A stretch of DNA of 64,000 bases from contig JBJXFE010000041.1 in the NCBI GenBank assembly GCA_046153875.1, positions 1 to 64,000 of the forward strand, given 5' to 3'. Position numbers and translations under genes: made by a program. Of this stretch, positions 43,146 to 50,830 are shown piece after piece. Within the stretch, counting starts at the first letter, position 1. Every line of letters begins with the position of its first letter. The notes beneath the pieces were generated by a model. That model was not told the DNA's origin. It saw only the letters and a list, made by a program, of their open reading frames with translations, and did no database searches. This stretch comes from JBJXFE01 sp046153875 (GTDB lineage Bacteria; Planctomycetota; Phycisphaerae; Phycisphaerales; UBA1924).

Positions 43146-43874
43146 ATGCCTCTCGCCAACCTTCTTGTCGTCGAGGATGACGCCGCGATCCGGCGCGGGC
43201 TGGTCGATGCCCTCAAGTTCGGCGGGTACAGCGTGGCCGAGGCCGCGGACGGTCGCGCGGGGCTCGACGCGGCCCTGGCGGGGACGTTCGACCTGATCCT
43301 GCTGGACATCCTGATGCCGAAGATGGACGGGCTGGAGGTGCTGGCGGAGCTGCGCCGGGCGCGCCCGGCGCTCCCGGTGATCTTCCTGACGGCGCGGGGG
43401 CAGGAGCAGGACCGCGTCAAGGGGCTGAAGCTGGGCGCGGACGACTACGTCGTCAAGCCGTTCAGCGTCGGGGAGCTGACGGCCCGCGTCGAGGCGGTGC
43501 TGCGGCGGAGCCCGGAGCGCCCGTGCGCGGTGCCGACGCTGCGGATCGCTGGTCGCGTGATCGACTTCGCGCGGCGCGAGGCTTCGCTGCCGGGCGGCAA
43601 GACCATCGAGCTCTCGCCGCGTGAGGCCGAGGTGCTCGCGTTCCTGGCCGCAAACCCGGGGCGGGCGGTGAGCCGCGAGGAGCTGCTTTCGCGCGTGTGG
43701 GGCGTGGACCCACGCGGCGTGAGCACCCGCACGGTGGACATGGCCGTGGCGCGCCTGCGCGAGCAGCTCGGGGACGATCCGGATGAGCCGCGGGTCATCG
43801 CCACGGTTCGGGCGAAGGGGTACATGCTGGTTTCTGAGGCGAAAGATGGAGGAGGTGGGGAGGTGAGCAGGTGA
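43146..43874 (+). CDS. OmpR family response regulator
   Basis: This is a 242-residue protein. The receiver domain has acidic pair E10/D11/D12, phosphoacceptor D54 in LLDILMPK, T in FLTARG and K in VVKPFS. The C-terminal winged helix (SPREAEVLAFLAANPGRAVSREELLSRVWG, STRTVDMAVARLREQL, RVIATVRAKGYML) is of the OmpR/PhoB type. ATG 43146 is preferred; the stop TGA lies inside the second unit of a GTGAGCAG tandem repeat. It pairs with the histidine kinase 122 nt downstream. Confidence 0.94.
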   Translation: MPLANLLVVEDDAAIRRGLVDALKFGGYSVAEAADGRAGLDAALAGTFDLILLDILMPKMDGLEVLAELRRARPALPVIFLTARGQEQDRVKGLKLGADDYVVKPFSVGELTARVEAVLRRSPERPCAVPTLRIAGRVIDFARREASLPGGKTIELSPREAEVLAFLAANPGRAVSREELLSRVWGVDPRGVSTRTVDMAVARLREQLGDDPDEPRVIATVRAKGYMLVSEAKDGGGGEVSR

Positions 43875-43902
43875 GCAGGTGAGCAGGTGAGCAGGTGAGC
43901 AG
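43863..43902 (+). repeat. Five tandem GTGAGCAG units at the response-regulator 3' end
   Basis: GTGAGCAG is repeated exactly five times at 43863-43902. The response-regulator stop codon lies in the second unit. A purine-rich run just before (GGAGGTGGGGAGG) and a pyrimidine-rich run at 43946-43977 (CACCTCTT repeated, then CCACCTCCTCAGG) make an imperfect inverted repeat across the gap before the kinase gene. Confidence 0.8.
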
Positions 43903-43996
43903 GCTCCATGTTGCACGGCCACCCGTTGCGCGCAGCGACCGTCACCTCTTCACCTCTTCACCTTCCCACCTCCTCAGGTTTCCCTAGGGTTCCCCC

Positions 43997-46105
43997 GTGC
44001 CGACACGCCGCCGATTGACATGGATCGTCTTCGCCGTGTGCGCCCTGGCCGTGCTGGAGGGGCTGGGGTTTGTCACGTGGCACGCGGGCCGGCTGGCCCG
44101 GCGCGAGCGCGAAGCCCGGGCGGACGCGCGGCTCCAGGAGGCCGTCATCCTCGCGCTGTGGCGGATGGACTCGGAGCTGACGCCGATCATCGCCGGCGAG
44201 TCGCGCCGCCCGTACTTCGAGTACCGGTCGTTCTACAACCCCGAGCGCGCGTACACGCGGATGTGGCAGGAGCTGCAGCCGGGTGAGGTCCGCGTGAAGT
44301 CGGAGTTGCTCGACGCGCCCGGCCCCTTCATCCGGCTGCACTTCGAGATCCAGCCCGACGGGTCGGTCACGTCGCCGCAGGCCCCGACGGGGAACATGCG
44401 CGACCTGGCCGAGTCGTGGTTCGTGGACGGCGAGTTCATCGTGTACTCGACGGGTCTGCTCGACGAACTGAGCGCGATGGTGCGTGCGCCCCAGACGACC
44501 GTCGCGGGCCGCGATGTCCAGGAATCGTCGCGCCTGGCGTTCGGGGCCGTGCGGCCCGAGGGCGTCGCGGGCCCCCGGCGGCTACAGACCGAAGGCGACG
44601 CCGAGACGATGCCGCAGGCTCTGGCGGCCGACGCCGTGTTGGACACAGAGAAGGCGCTGGGCGACTACGAGCAGCGCCAGCAGGCGGCCCAACAGGCGTT
44701 CAACCTCAACGAGCCCGCGAGCAAGTCCAACCGCAACCGCGCCGCGCCGCCGCAGTCGGAGCGACTGCTCAAGGCGGAGAGCGCGAAGGACCGTGCCGAG
44801 CTGGACGCGCTGGACGGGACGCGCCAGCCCGCGATCACGCCCGCCCCGGGTGCGGCGCCCGCGACGCGCGAGGGCGACCTTCGTGGCGCGGGCGATGGCG
44901 CACCGAAGGAACAGACCGACCTGGGCGCGAAGCTCGCCGAGGTTCAGCCCGCCCCGCTCGCGCACGACGAGGTCGAGCAACTCGGGTTCGAGCCCGCGTG
45001 GTTCACGAACCCGTCGTCGGGCGAGCCCGAGCTTGTGCTGCGCCGGACCGTCCGCGTGGATCAGCAGACCGTGACGCAGGGCTTCTGGCTGGACTGGCCC
45101 GCGATCCGCGTGCGGCTGGTCGAGCGCGTGCGCGACCTGCTGCCCGACGCGCGGGTCACGCCCTACGCCGGGCCGCCGGACGGCGCGCCCCGCTCGCGCA
45201 TGCTCGCCAGCGTGCCCGTCGTGCTGGACCCCGGCGCGCTCGCGGCGCCGCCCGCGCCGGGGCTCGGTGCGGCCTCGATCACGCTCGCCGTGACCTGGCT
45301 GGCGGTGATCGCGGCGATCGCGGCGATCGGGGTGGTGCTGCGGGCGGCGATGGCCCTGAGCGACCGGCGCGGTCGGTTCGTGTCGGCCGTCACCCACGAG
45401 TTGCGCACGCCGCTGACCACCTTCTGCCTCTACACCGAGATGCTCGCGGACGGGATGGTCAAGGACGATGACTCGAAGCGGACCTACCTCGGCACGCTCA
45501 AGGGCGAGTCGCGCCGGCTGGCCCGCATCGTCGAGAACGTGCTGGATTACGCGCGGCTCGGGCAGGGGCGAACCCAACCGAACGGGGGCGCGGCCCCGAT
45601 CGGCGCGGGCGAGCTGCTCGCGCGCTCGCGCCCGGTGCTGGAACGCCGGGCCGGGCAGGACGGGATGACGCTGGAGTTCGACGCGGGGGACTTCGGCGAC
45701 GCCCGGTGCGCTGCCGACCCTCAGAGCATCGAGCGCATCCTCTACAACCTGGTGGATAACGCGTGCAAGTACGCGGGCGAAGCGACCGACCGGCGGGTCC
45801 ACGTCTCCGCGCGGCTTGCGGCGGCCGACACCCGCGGGCGCGCCGGCGACGTGCTCGAAGTCGTGGTGCGCGACCACGGCCCGGGCATACCGCCCTCCGA
45901 GCGCCGACGCGTGTTCAAGTCCTTCCACCGCGCCCGGCGCGACGAGCAGGGGCCGAAATCCGGGCTGGGCCTGGGCCTTGCGCTCTCCCGCGGGCTGGCC
46001 CGCGAGCTGGGCGGCGACCTGGAGCTGGTCGAGTCGGACGGCGGCGCGACGCTTCGGCTCACGATCCCCGTCGCCCACCCGGTTCCGGGCGGCGTGCCGC
46101 GTTGA
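43997..46105 (+). CDS. Sensor histidine kinase
   Basis: This is a 702-residue protein from GTG 43997. An N-terminal membrane helix (IVFAVCALAVLEGLGF) is followed by a long periplasmic region of about 400 residues that is Gln/Ala/Arg-rich in the middle. A second membrane segment (SITLAVTWLAVIAAIAAIGVVL) precedes the catalytic part: H-box THELRTPLTT with H467, N-box NLVDNACKYAG, G1 DHGPGIP and G2 GLGLGLALSRGL. It forms a two-component pair with the upstream regulator. The extended, unusual periplasmic region suggests a large or protein-borne signal. Confidence 0.92.
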   Translation: MPTRRRLTWIVFAVCALAVLEGLGFVTWHAGRLARREREARADARLQEAVILALWRMDSELTPIIAGESRRPYFEYRSFYNPERAYTRMWQELQPGEVRVKSELLDAPGPFIRLHFEIQPDGSVTSPQAPTGNMRDLAESWFVDGEFIVYSTGLLDELSAMVRAPQTTVAGRDVQESSRLAFGAVRPEGVAGPRRLQTEGDAETMPQALAADAVLDTEKALGDYEQRQQAAQQAFNLNEPASKSNRNRAAPPQSERLLKAESAKDRAELDALDGTRQPAITPAPGAAPATREGDLRGAGDGAPKEQTDLGAKLAEVQPAPLAHDEVEQLGFEPAWFTNPSSGEPELVLRRTVRVDQQTVTQGFWLDWPAIRVRLVERVRDLLPDARVTPYAGPPDGAPRSRMLASVPVVLDPGALAAPPAPGLGAASITLAVTWLAVIAAIAAIGVVLRAAMALSDRRGRFVSAVTHELRTPLTTFCLYTEMLADGMVKDDDSKRTYLGTLKGESRRLARIVENVLDYARLGQGRTQPNGGAAPIGAGELLARSRPVLERRAGQDGMTLEFDAGDFGDARCAADPQSIERILYNLVDNACKYAGEATDRRVHVSARLAAADTRGRAGDVLEVVVRDHGPGIPPSERRRVFKSFHRARRDEQGPKSGLGLGLALSRGLARELGGDLELVESDGGATLRLTIPVAHPVPGGVPR

Positions 46106-46138
46106 CTCACCCCTCGTCCCGGCTAGACTCGTCGCCGC

Positions 46139-46212
46139 GGGCTTGTAGCTCAGTTGGCTAGAGCGCGCCCCTGATAAGGGCGAGGTCGGCGGTTCGAGTC
46201 CGCCCAGGCCCA
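46139..46212 (+). tRNA. tRNA-Ile(GAT)
   Basis: This is a full cloverleaf. The acceptor stem is GGGCTTG (46139-46145) with CAGGCCC (46205-46211), including one G-U. The anticodon loop is CTGATAA between CGCCC and GGGCG, giving anticodon GAT. The T arm is GGCGG-TTCGAGT-CCGCC. Discriminator A is at 46212; CCA is not encoded. A T5 run follows at once. Confidence 0.95.
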
Positions 46213-46358
46213 TTTTTCCGATCGCATCGGAGGGCAGGCCTTCGACGGCACCGGGTTTGTCCGGGCCGCCGCGGCGGTCAACTCCGGCACGGTCCGGGGC
46301 GTGTAGACTCCTGACCGGAGGCCTCGAAGGGCCCCGGTGTCTCACGGAAAGGGGCTCC

Positions 46359-46667
46359 ATGCGGGTGGACGTGGTCGGGCGGAATCTGGAAGTGACGGCG
46401 GCCATCCGGGCGCACGCCGAGTCGAAGGCCCAGAAGCTTCACCGGCACTACAACGGCATTCAGTTGATCACGTTCCGGCTGTCGCGCGAGGATCACAAGA
46501 ATCACGGGGATTTCGGCGTGGAACTCGTCATCGACGTGGTGAAGCACGACGACTTCGTCGCCCGCGAGCAGGGGCCGGACCTCTACGTCGCCATCGACGA
46601 GGCCGTCGCCACCGGGTCGCGTCAGCTCACGGCCTTCAAGGAAAAGCTCCGGGAGCCTCACCGCTGA
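46359..46667 (+). CDS. hpf: Ribosome hibernation-promoting factor, short form (HPF/RaiA)
   Basis: This is a 102-residue protein from ATG 46359 after GGAAAGGGG. It starts with MRVDVVGRNLEVTAAIRAHAESKAQKL, the S30AE/HPF N-terminus, and ends with YVAIDEAVATGSRQL. The short form lacks the C-terminal dimerisation domain of long HPF. It binds the 30S subunit in stationary phase and stalls translation. It precedes a PTS IIA gene, as hpf precedes ptsN in many bacteria. Confidence 0.92.
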   Translation: MRVDVVGRNLEVTAAIRAHAESKAQKLHRHYNGIQLITFRLSREDHKNHGDFGVELVIDVVKHDDFVAREQGPDLYVAIDEAVATGSRQLTAFKEKLREPHR

Positions 46668-46708
46668 CCGCGTCCGGGCCGGCTCCGCGCCCCCGCCAGG
46701 AACCCTCC

Positions 46709-47185
46709 ATGAAACTCACCCAGCTCATCCCCGCCGGTGCGGTCAAGCCCGGCCTCGTGTCGGTCGAACGCAACGACGCGATCGCCGAGCTCGTGGACGT
46801 GCTGATCGCGTGCGGGGCGGCCTCCCCGAAGCTGCGCGAGGAACTCATCAAGAGCGTGCTGGAGCGGGAGAAGCGCGGGTCCACGGGGTTCGGGCGCGGC
46901 GTGGCGGTGCCGCACGTCAAGCACAAGACCGTGAACCGCATGGTCGCGGCGGTGGGGCTCAGCTCGCGCGGCGTGGAGTTTAACGCTCTCGACCGCCAGC
47001 CCGTGTTCTCGATCTTTCTGCTGCTGTCGCCCGAAGACCGGCCCGAGGAGCACCTCCAGGCGATGGAGGTCATCTTCAAGAACCTGAGCAAGGATACGTT
47101 CCGCCGGCTGCTGCGCCAGTCGCAGACGCCCGACGAGGTCCGGGCGCTGCTCGAAGAGGCGGACAATCAGTTGCTGACGGGCTGA
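46709..47185 (+). CDS. PTS IIA component, PtsN-like
   Basis: This is a 158-residue protein with the fructose/nitrogen-type IIA fold. The phosphorylation His is H69 in GVAVPHVKH, followed by FSIFLLLSPEDRPEEHL and LLEEADNQLL at the end. It sits 41 nt after hpf and 160 nt before HPr, the same order as hpf-ptsN-ptsO in proteobacterial PTS-Ntr loci. There is no membrane EIIBC nearby, so a regulatory rather than transport role is likely. Confidence 0.88.
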   Translation: MKLTQLIPAGAVKPGLVSVERNDAIAELVDVLIACGAASPKLREELIKSVLEREKRGSTGFGRGVAVPHVKHKTVNRMVAAVGLSSRGVEFNALDRQPVFSIFLLLSPEDRPEEHLQAMEVIFKNLSKDTFRRLLRQSQTPDEVRALLEEADNQLLTG

Positions 47186-47344
47186 GGTGCGTCGGGCACC
47201 GGCGCGGGCGGGCGGGGTGCTTCGTGGGGGGGGGCGAAGAGGTGAGGCGGCGCGGAGGTGCAGCGGAAGGCCCGCGGGCCCTTTCACCCGCTCACCTGCA
47301 TACTGCTCACCCGGATGGTTGGTGAGGGTCAACGGGAGCCTCGG

Positions 47345-47617
47345 GTGGCGAAGCGCACGATCCAGGTCACGATCGTCAACCGACTCGGGCTGCACGCGCG
47401 CCCGGCGATGTCGTTCGTCGATCTGGCCAGCAGCTTCGGGTGCTCCGTGACCGTGCGGCGCGGCGACCAGGAGGTCGACGGCAAGAGCATCATGCACATG
47501 ATGATGCTCGCCGCGACGAAGGGCACGGCGCTGGAAGTCTGCTGCGACGGGGATGACGCGGACAAGGCGTGCGAGGCGCTCAAGAAGCTCGTTGAGAGCG
47601 GGTTCGACGAGGACTAG
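47345..47617 (+). CDS. HPr phosphocarrier protein
   Basis: This is a 90-residue protein from GTG 47345 after GGGAG. It has H17 in GLHARPAM, the site phosphorylated by enzyme I, and the serine site S48 in GKSIMHMMML, used by HPr kinase. The core matches HPr of the PTS (VTVRRGDQEVDGKS, CDGDDADKACEALKKLV). It serves the IIA upstream. Enzyme I and HPr kinase are not in the window. Confidence 0.93.
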   Translation: MAKRTIQVTIVNRLGLHARPAMSFVDLASSFGCSVTVRRGDQEVDGKSIMHMMMLAATKGTALEVCCDGDDADKACEALKKLVESGFDED

Positions 47618-47715
47618 GTGGCCCGTCGGCCGGTCGGGGGGCTTGGATTCCCGCGCGCTCTGGTTAGAATATTTCCCGACGGCGCGGACCCCCGGGCGGC
47701 GCCGATCGGGGGTCC

Positions 47716-48702
47716 ATGGGCGACGATCGCGCGTATCTCTCGGTGCTGCGGTGGCCCGACGGCTCGGCCGAGGACGGGCGGGCCGCGGCGCTGGTCGAGG
47801 CGATGGGGATGGACGTGTACACGGCGCGGCTGGCGGCGCGCCGCGGCGTGCCGCAGGTGGTGCTGACGCTGGCGTCGGATCAGGCCGCGGCGGGCGTGGC
47901 GCGCTTGCGTGCGATGGGCGTGCTGGCGATCGCGCCGTCGCGAGCGGGGATGGAGGCGTCCGGGCCGGCGCGCCGGGTGAAGCGGTTGATCCCCGCGATG
48001 GGGGCGCCGATGTACCAGTGCGAGATGTGGCGCGGCGAGCCCGAGGCGCTGCGGATGGAGGACGTGGCGCTGCTGGTGCACGCGGAGGCCCGCGAGCGGG
48101 AGAGCCGCACGACGCGCAACCCGGACCGATCGCGGGCGGTGATGGGTGGGCTGATGGCGGCCGGGGCCGCGGGGGCGATGATCGGGGGCGCGCTGGCGGG
48201 CCCGGCGTCGTTGTCCACGAGGCGGACGACGATCACGTGCCTGCTCGACATGTTTCTGCGCGACGGGCGGCGGCTGCGCATCGACTCGGAGAAGTTCGGG
48301 TTCGACGTGCTCGGGGCGGCTCGCGGCGTGACGGACCGCGAGAGCATGGCGGTGCTGGTCAAGCGGTTCACGCGCGAGGCGCCGGCGGTGCGGCTCGATC
48401 AGGGCTTCGGCTCGTTCGTGTGCCCGGCGGAGTTCGTGCGGTCGCACTTCTCCGCGGCCGGAGGGGACCGCGTGAACCGGACGAGCGAGGCGTCGGGCTT
48501 TGATTTCTACGGCGCGTGGGTGTGGGCGGTGTTCCGGGCGGGCGGCGCAGCCACGCCGGCGCCGGCCCCAGCGGCGGCGCGCCCCGTGAAGCGCTGGGCC
48601 GAGGGCGTGTGCATCGCGTGCGGGTACGACATGTCCGGGACACCCAACGCGGAACGGTGCCCGGAGTGCGGCACGACGTGGTCGATGAACGCGATGCTGT
48701 AG
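47716..48702 (+). CDS. Protein of unknown function with C-terminal zinc ribbon
   Basis: This is a 328-residue protein. The N-terminal half (DRAYLSVLRWPDGSAEDGRAAALVEAMGMDVYTARLAARRGVPQVV) resembles heavy-metal- or TIR-like ferredoxin folds but is not assignable. A Gly/Ala-rich hydrophobic stretch (MGGLMAAGAAGAMIGGALAGP) may insert in the membrane. The C-terminus is CIACGYDMSG with CPECG 16 residues after the first Cys, the same zinc ribbon type as the gene at 745. The function is unknown. Confidence 0.7.
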   Translation: MGDDRAYLSVLRWPDGSAEDGRAAALVEAMGMDVYTARLAARRGVPQVVLTLASDQAAAGVARLRAMGVLAIAPSRAGMEASGPARRVKRLIPAMGAPMYQCEMWRGEPEALRMEDVALLVHAEARERESRTTRNPDRSRAVMGGLMAAGAAGAMIGGALAGPASLSTRRTTITCLLDMFLRDGRRLRIDSEKFGFDVLGAARGVTDRESMAVLVKRFTREAPAVRLDQGFGSFVCPAEFVRSHFSAAGGDRVNRTSEASGFDFYGAWVWAVFRAGGAATPAPAPAAARPVKRWAEGVCIACGYDMSGTPNAERCPECGTTWSMNAML

Positions 48703-48723
48703 GGTCTGCCGGGGTGCCGCGCC

Positions 48724-49428
48724 TCAGCGCGCGAGCTCGGCGCGGGTGGCCTCGGGCTCGAAGGGCAACCAGTTGGGCGCGCCGGCGACGGCGATCGCCA
48801 ATAGCGCGAGATAGTCGTCGCGCGGGGTTTCCCGGGTGCCGAACTGCTCCAGGTGCGGATTGGGGAACTGCACGTCGAGCAGCGTGAACCCCCGCCGGCG
48901 CAGGTGGTGAACGAGGTGAACGAGGCAGACCTTGCTCGCGTCGGTGCCGCCCAGTTCAGGCCGGCTGAACTTGGACTCGGCGAAGAACGCGGCGCCGATG
49001 CGGACGCCGTAAAGCCCGCCGACGAGCGTGCGGCCCGGCTCGTCGCCGAGCCACGCCTCAATCGAGTGCGCGGCTCCGGCTCCGTGCAGCAGCGTGTACG
49101 CGTGGATGATCCGCTCGTCGATCCACGTCCCGGGCTCGCCCTTGCGCGGCGCCGCGCACTCGCAGATCACGCGGTCGAAGGCCGTGTCGGCTGTGATGCG
49201 GAACGTGCCGCGCCGGACGGTCCGGGCCAGCGAGCGGGGGACGTGGAATGCCGCATGGTCGGCCGTGGCGCCGGTGTCCACTCCCAGCGGCAGGATGCAC
49301 CGCCGGTCGGGGTTGAACCACGCCAGGCGGCCGGGGCGCAGCCCCCGCGCCGGCTCGGCCATCGGGAAATACCCCTTGCGGTACGCGGCCAGGAGGCCGT
49401 CCACGAGTTCTCGGTCGGCGGGTTCCAC
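48724..49428 (-). CDS. aat: Leucyl/phenylalanyl-tRNA-protein transferase
   Basis: This is a 234-residue enzyme of the N-end-rule pathway that adds Leu or Phe to proteins with N-terminal Lys or Arg. Motifs are AYRKGYFPMAE, LAWFNPDRRCILPL, TWIDERIIHAY, GLYGVRIGAAFFAESKFSR, ASKVCLVHLVHHL and LLDVQFPNPHLEQFG, all typical of Aat. The start is GTG 49428. It is a stand-alone gene; ClpS and ClpA are not in the window. Confidence 0.95.
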   Translation of the reverse strand: MEPADRELVDGLLAAYRKGYFPMAEPARGLRPGRLAWFNPDRRCILPLGVDTGATADHAAFHVPRSLARTVRRGTFRITADTAFDRVICECAAPRKGEPGTWIDERIIHAYTLLHGAGAAHSIEAWLGDEPGRTLVGGLYGVRIGAAFFAESKFSRPELGGTDASKVCLVHLVHHLRRRGFTLLDVQFPNPHLEQFGTRETPRDDYLALLAIAVAGAPNWLPFEPEATRAELAR

Positions 49429-49578
49429 GGCCCCGGATCATTCCCGCCCGGTTCGGGTTGTGCTTGGACGCTGGAGGCGTAAACTGAATGACGGTGAGAT
49501 GCCGGACCCAGGTCCACGCCCCGTGCGCGAAAGCGATCGGAGACGGTTCCCAAGCACCTCACGCTCGGAGGAATCCCC

Positions 49579-49806
49579 ATGGACGACCAACTGATCGGGC
49601 GGCTTCTCGACAAGGACGTGCTGATCTTCCTGGTCATGGGGACGATCGGTATCGTCGCGATCGTGTTCTCGACCGTGAGCGGGATGGTGCGTTCCACGGC
49701 CCGTGAGAAGTCGCGGCGCGAGATCGCGGCGTACATCGCCGAGGGGAGCATGACGCCCGAGCAAGGCGAGAAACTCATGGCCGCGGGGATCAAGAAGGAG
49801 TGCTGA
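49579..49806 (+). CDS. Small membrane protein 1 of a four-gene tandem family
   Basis: This is a 75-residue protein from ATG 49579 after CGGAGGAA. It has one hydrophobic segment (VLIFLVMGTIGIVAIVFSTV) and a basic cytoplasmic tail with REIAAYIAEGSMTPEQGEKLM. That tail motif, a helix, then G(S/T)(M/I)TP, then a second helix, recurs in the three following genes. It resembles the SHOCT short C-terminal domain. The function is unknown. Confidence 0.8.
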   Translation: MDDQLIGRLLDKDVLIFLVMGTIGIVAIVFSTVSGMVRSTAREKSRREIAAYIAEGSMTPEQGEKLMAAGIKKEC

Positions 49807-49867
49807 TCGGGTTGGGGGGGGGGCGATGCTCCTCCCACGGGACCGGCACGCACCGAAGGAGTCGCCG

Positions 49868-50140
49868 ATGGACGCCGCACTGTTCTCCGTGCTGACGCCG
49901 ACGCTGGCCTCGTTCGACGAGAACATCGTGGGGCTGGTCGCGGTGGCGGGCGGCCTCGGGGTCGCGTTTGTGTGGGTGCTGGCCGCGACGGCGGACAGCA
50001 TGCACAAGACCCGCCAGCGCGAACGGACCAAGCGTGAGCTGGCGGCGTATGTGGCCGAGGGGTCGATGACGCCCGAGGACGCCGAGCGGATCATCGCGGC
50101 GGGGCGTTCGAAAGGCAAGAACGGCGCGATGGGCGCCTAA
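49868..50140 (+). CDS. Small membrane protein 2 of a four-gene tandem family
   Basis: This is a 90-residue protein from ATG 49868 after AAGGAG. An N-terminal acidic segment precedes one membrane helix (IVGLVAVAGGLGVAFVWVLAAT), then RERTKRELAAYVAEGSMTPEDAERIIAAG. It is 15 nt upstream of the next member. It shares the tail motif with its neighbours but has an added Lys/Gly-rich tail. Confidence 0.8.
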   Translation: MDAALFSVLTPTLASFDENIVGLVAVAGGLGVAFVWVLAATADSMHKTRQRERTKRELAAYVAEGSMTPEDAERIIAAGRSKGKNGAMGA

Positions 50141-50154
50141 GCGGGAGACGGACG

Positions 50155-50409
50155 ATGCTCTGCATGCTCACCACACTCGACACGCTGACCCTCGCCTCGG
50201 ACGCCGGGGAGGTGGCCGTGATGGGCGGGCTGACGCTCGGGCTGGTCGCCATCCTCGGGTCGTTCGTCACGAAGATCGTCTCGGTGCGGTCGCGGGAACG
50301 GACCAAGCGCGAGATCGCGGCGTACATCGCCGAGGGGAGCATGACGCCCGAGGACGGCGAGCGGATCCTCAAGGCCGAGGGCGGGTCCCGCTTCGGCGGC
50401 GGATGCTGA
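50155..50409 (+). CDS. Small membrane protein 3 of a four-gene tandem family
   Basis: This is an 84-residue protein. It has a membrane helix (VAVMGGLTLGLVAILGSFV) and the tail RERTKREIAAYIAEGSMTPE followed by DGERILKAEG, almost identical to member 1. It ends in a Gly/Cys run (SRFGGGC). The nearest upstream gene is 15 nt away, so it is co-transcribed with member 2. Confidence 0.8.
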   Translation: MLCMLTTLDTLTLASDAGEVAVMGGLTLGLVAILGSFVTKIVSVRSRERTKREIAAYIAEGSMTPEDGERILKAEGGSRFGGGC

Positions 50410-50473
50410 CAGTGTTCGGCGGCGCGATGATCTGCTCTGATGGGGGATGATCGCGGCAGGTTTGGAGAGACCC

Positions 50474-50824
50474 ATGGCGAGCGAATGGATGGCCCCGGCG
50501 GTGCTGGCCATGGACGACGGGGCGATGGCCTTCGGGATCCTGGCGGTCGGGGCGTCGGTCTTCGGCATCGTGAGCGTGATCGTGGTGAGCATCAACGCGA
50601 CGCTGCGGGCGAAGTACCGCGAGCAGACCAAGCGCGAGGTGGCGGCATACGTGGCCGAGGGGACGATCACGCCCCAGGATGCGCAGGCGATCCTGTCCGC
50701 GGGCGGCGATTCCGAGGTGAGCAAGTCGATCGCCGACGCCCTGGCGTGGGGGACGATCAAGCCGCGGGACGCGGAGTCGCTGCTGCGTGCGGCCCAGCAG
50801 GGGCACAAGCCCACGGGTTCGTGA
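50474..50824 (+). CDS. Small membrane protein 4 of a four-gene tandem family, with doubled motif
   Basis: This is a 116-residue protein from ATG 50474 after TGGAGAG. After a membrane helix (GILAVGASVFGIVSVIVVSI) the tail has the family motif TKREVAAYVAEGTITPQDAQ and then a second copy, IADALAWGTIKPRDAESLL. The doubling shows that the helix-turn-helix-like unit is a repeat module. The gene ends 7 nt before the convergent Bax-inhibitor-type gene. Confidence 0.8.
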   Translation: MASEWMAPAVLAMDDGAMAFGILAVGASVFGIVSVIVVSINATLRAKYREQTKREVAAYVAEGTITPQDAQAILSAGGDSEVSKSIADALAWGTIKPRDAESLLRAAQQGHKPTGS

Positions 50825-50830
50825 CGCCGG

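Noticed and set aside
43863..43902. GTGAGCAG repeats as a CRISPR array
   Set aside because: Units are 8 bp with no spacers; there are no cas genes in the window.
44582..46405. Minus frame of 607 codons opposite the histidine kinase and tRNA
   Set aside because: It crosses a clear tRNA gene and is antisense to a kinase with full catalytic motifs.
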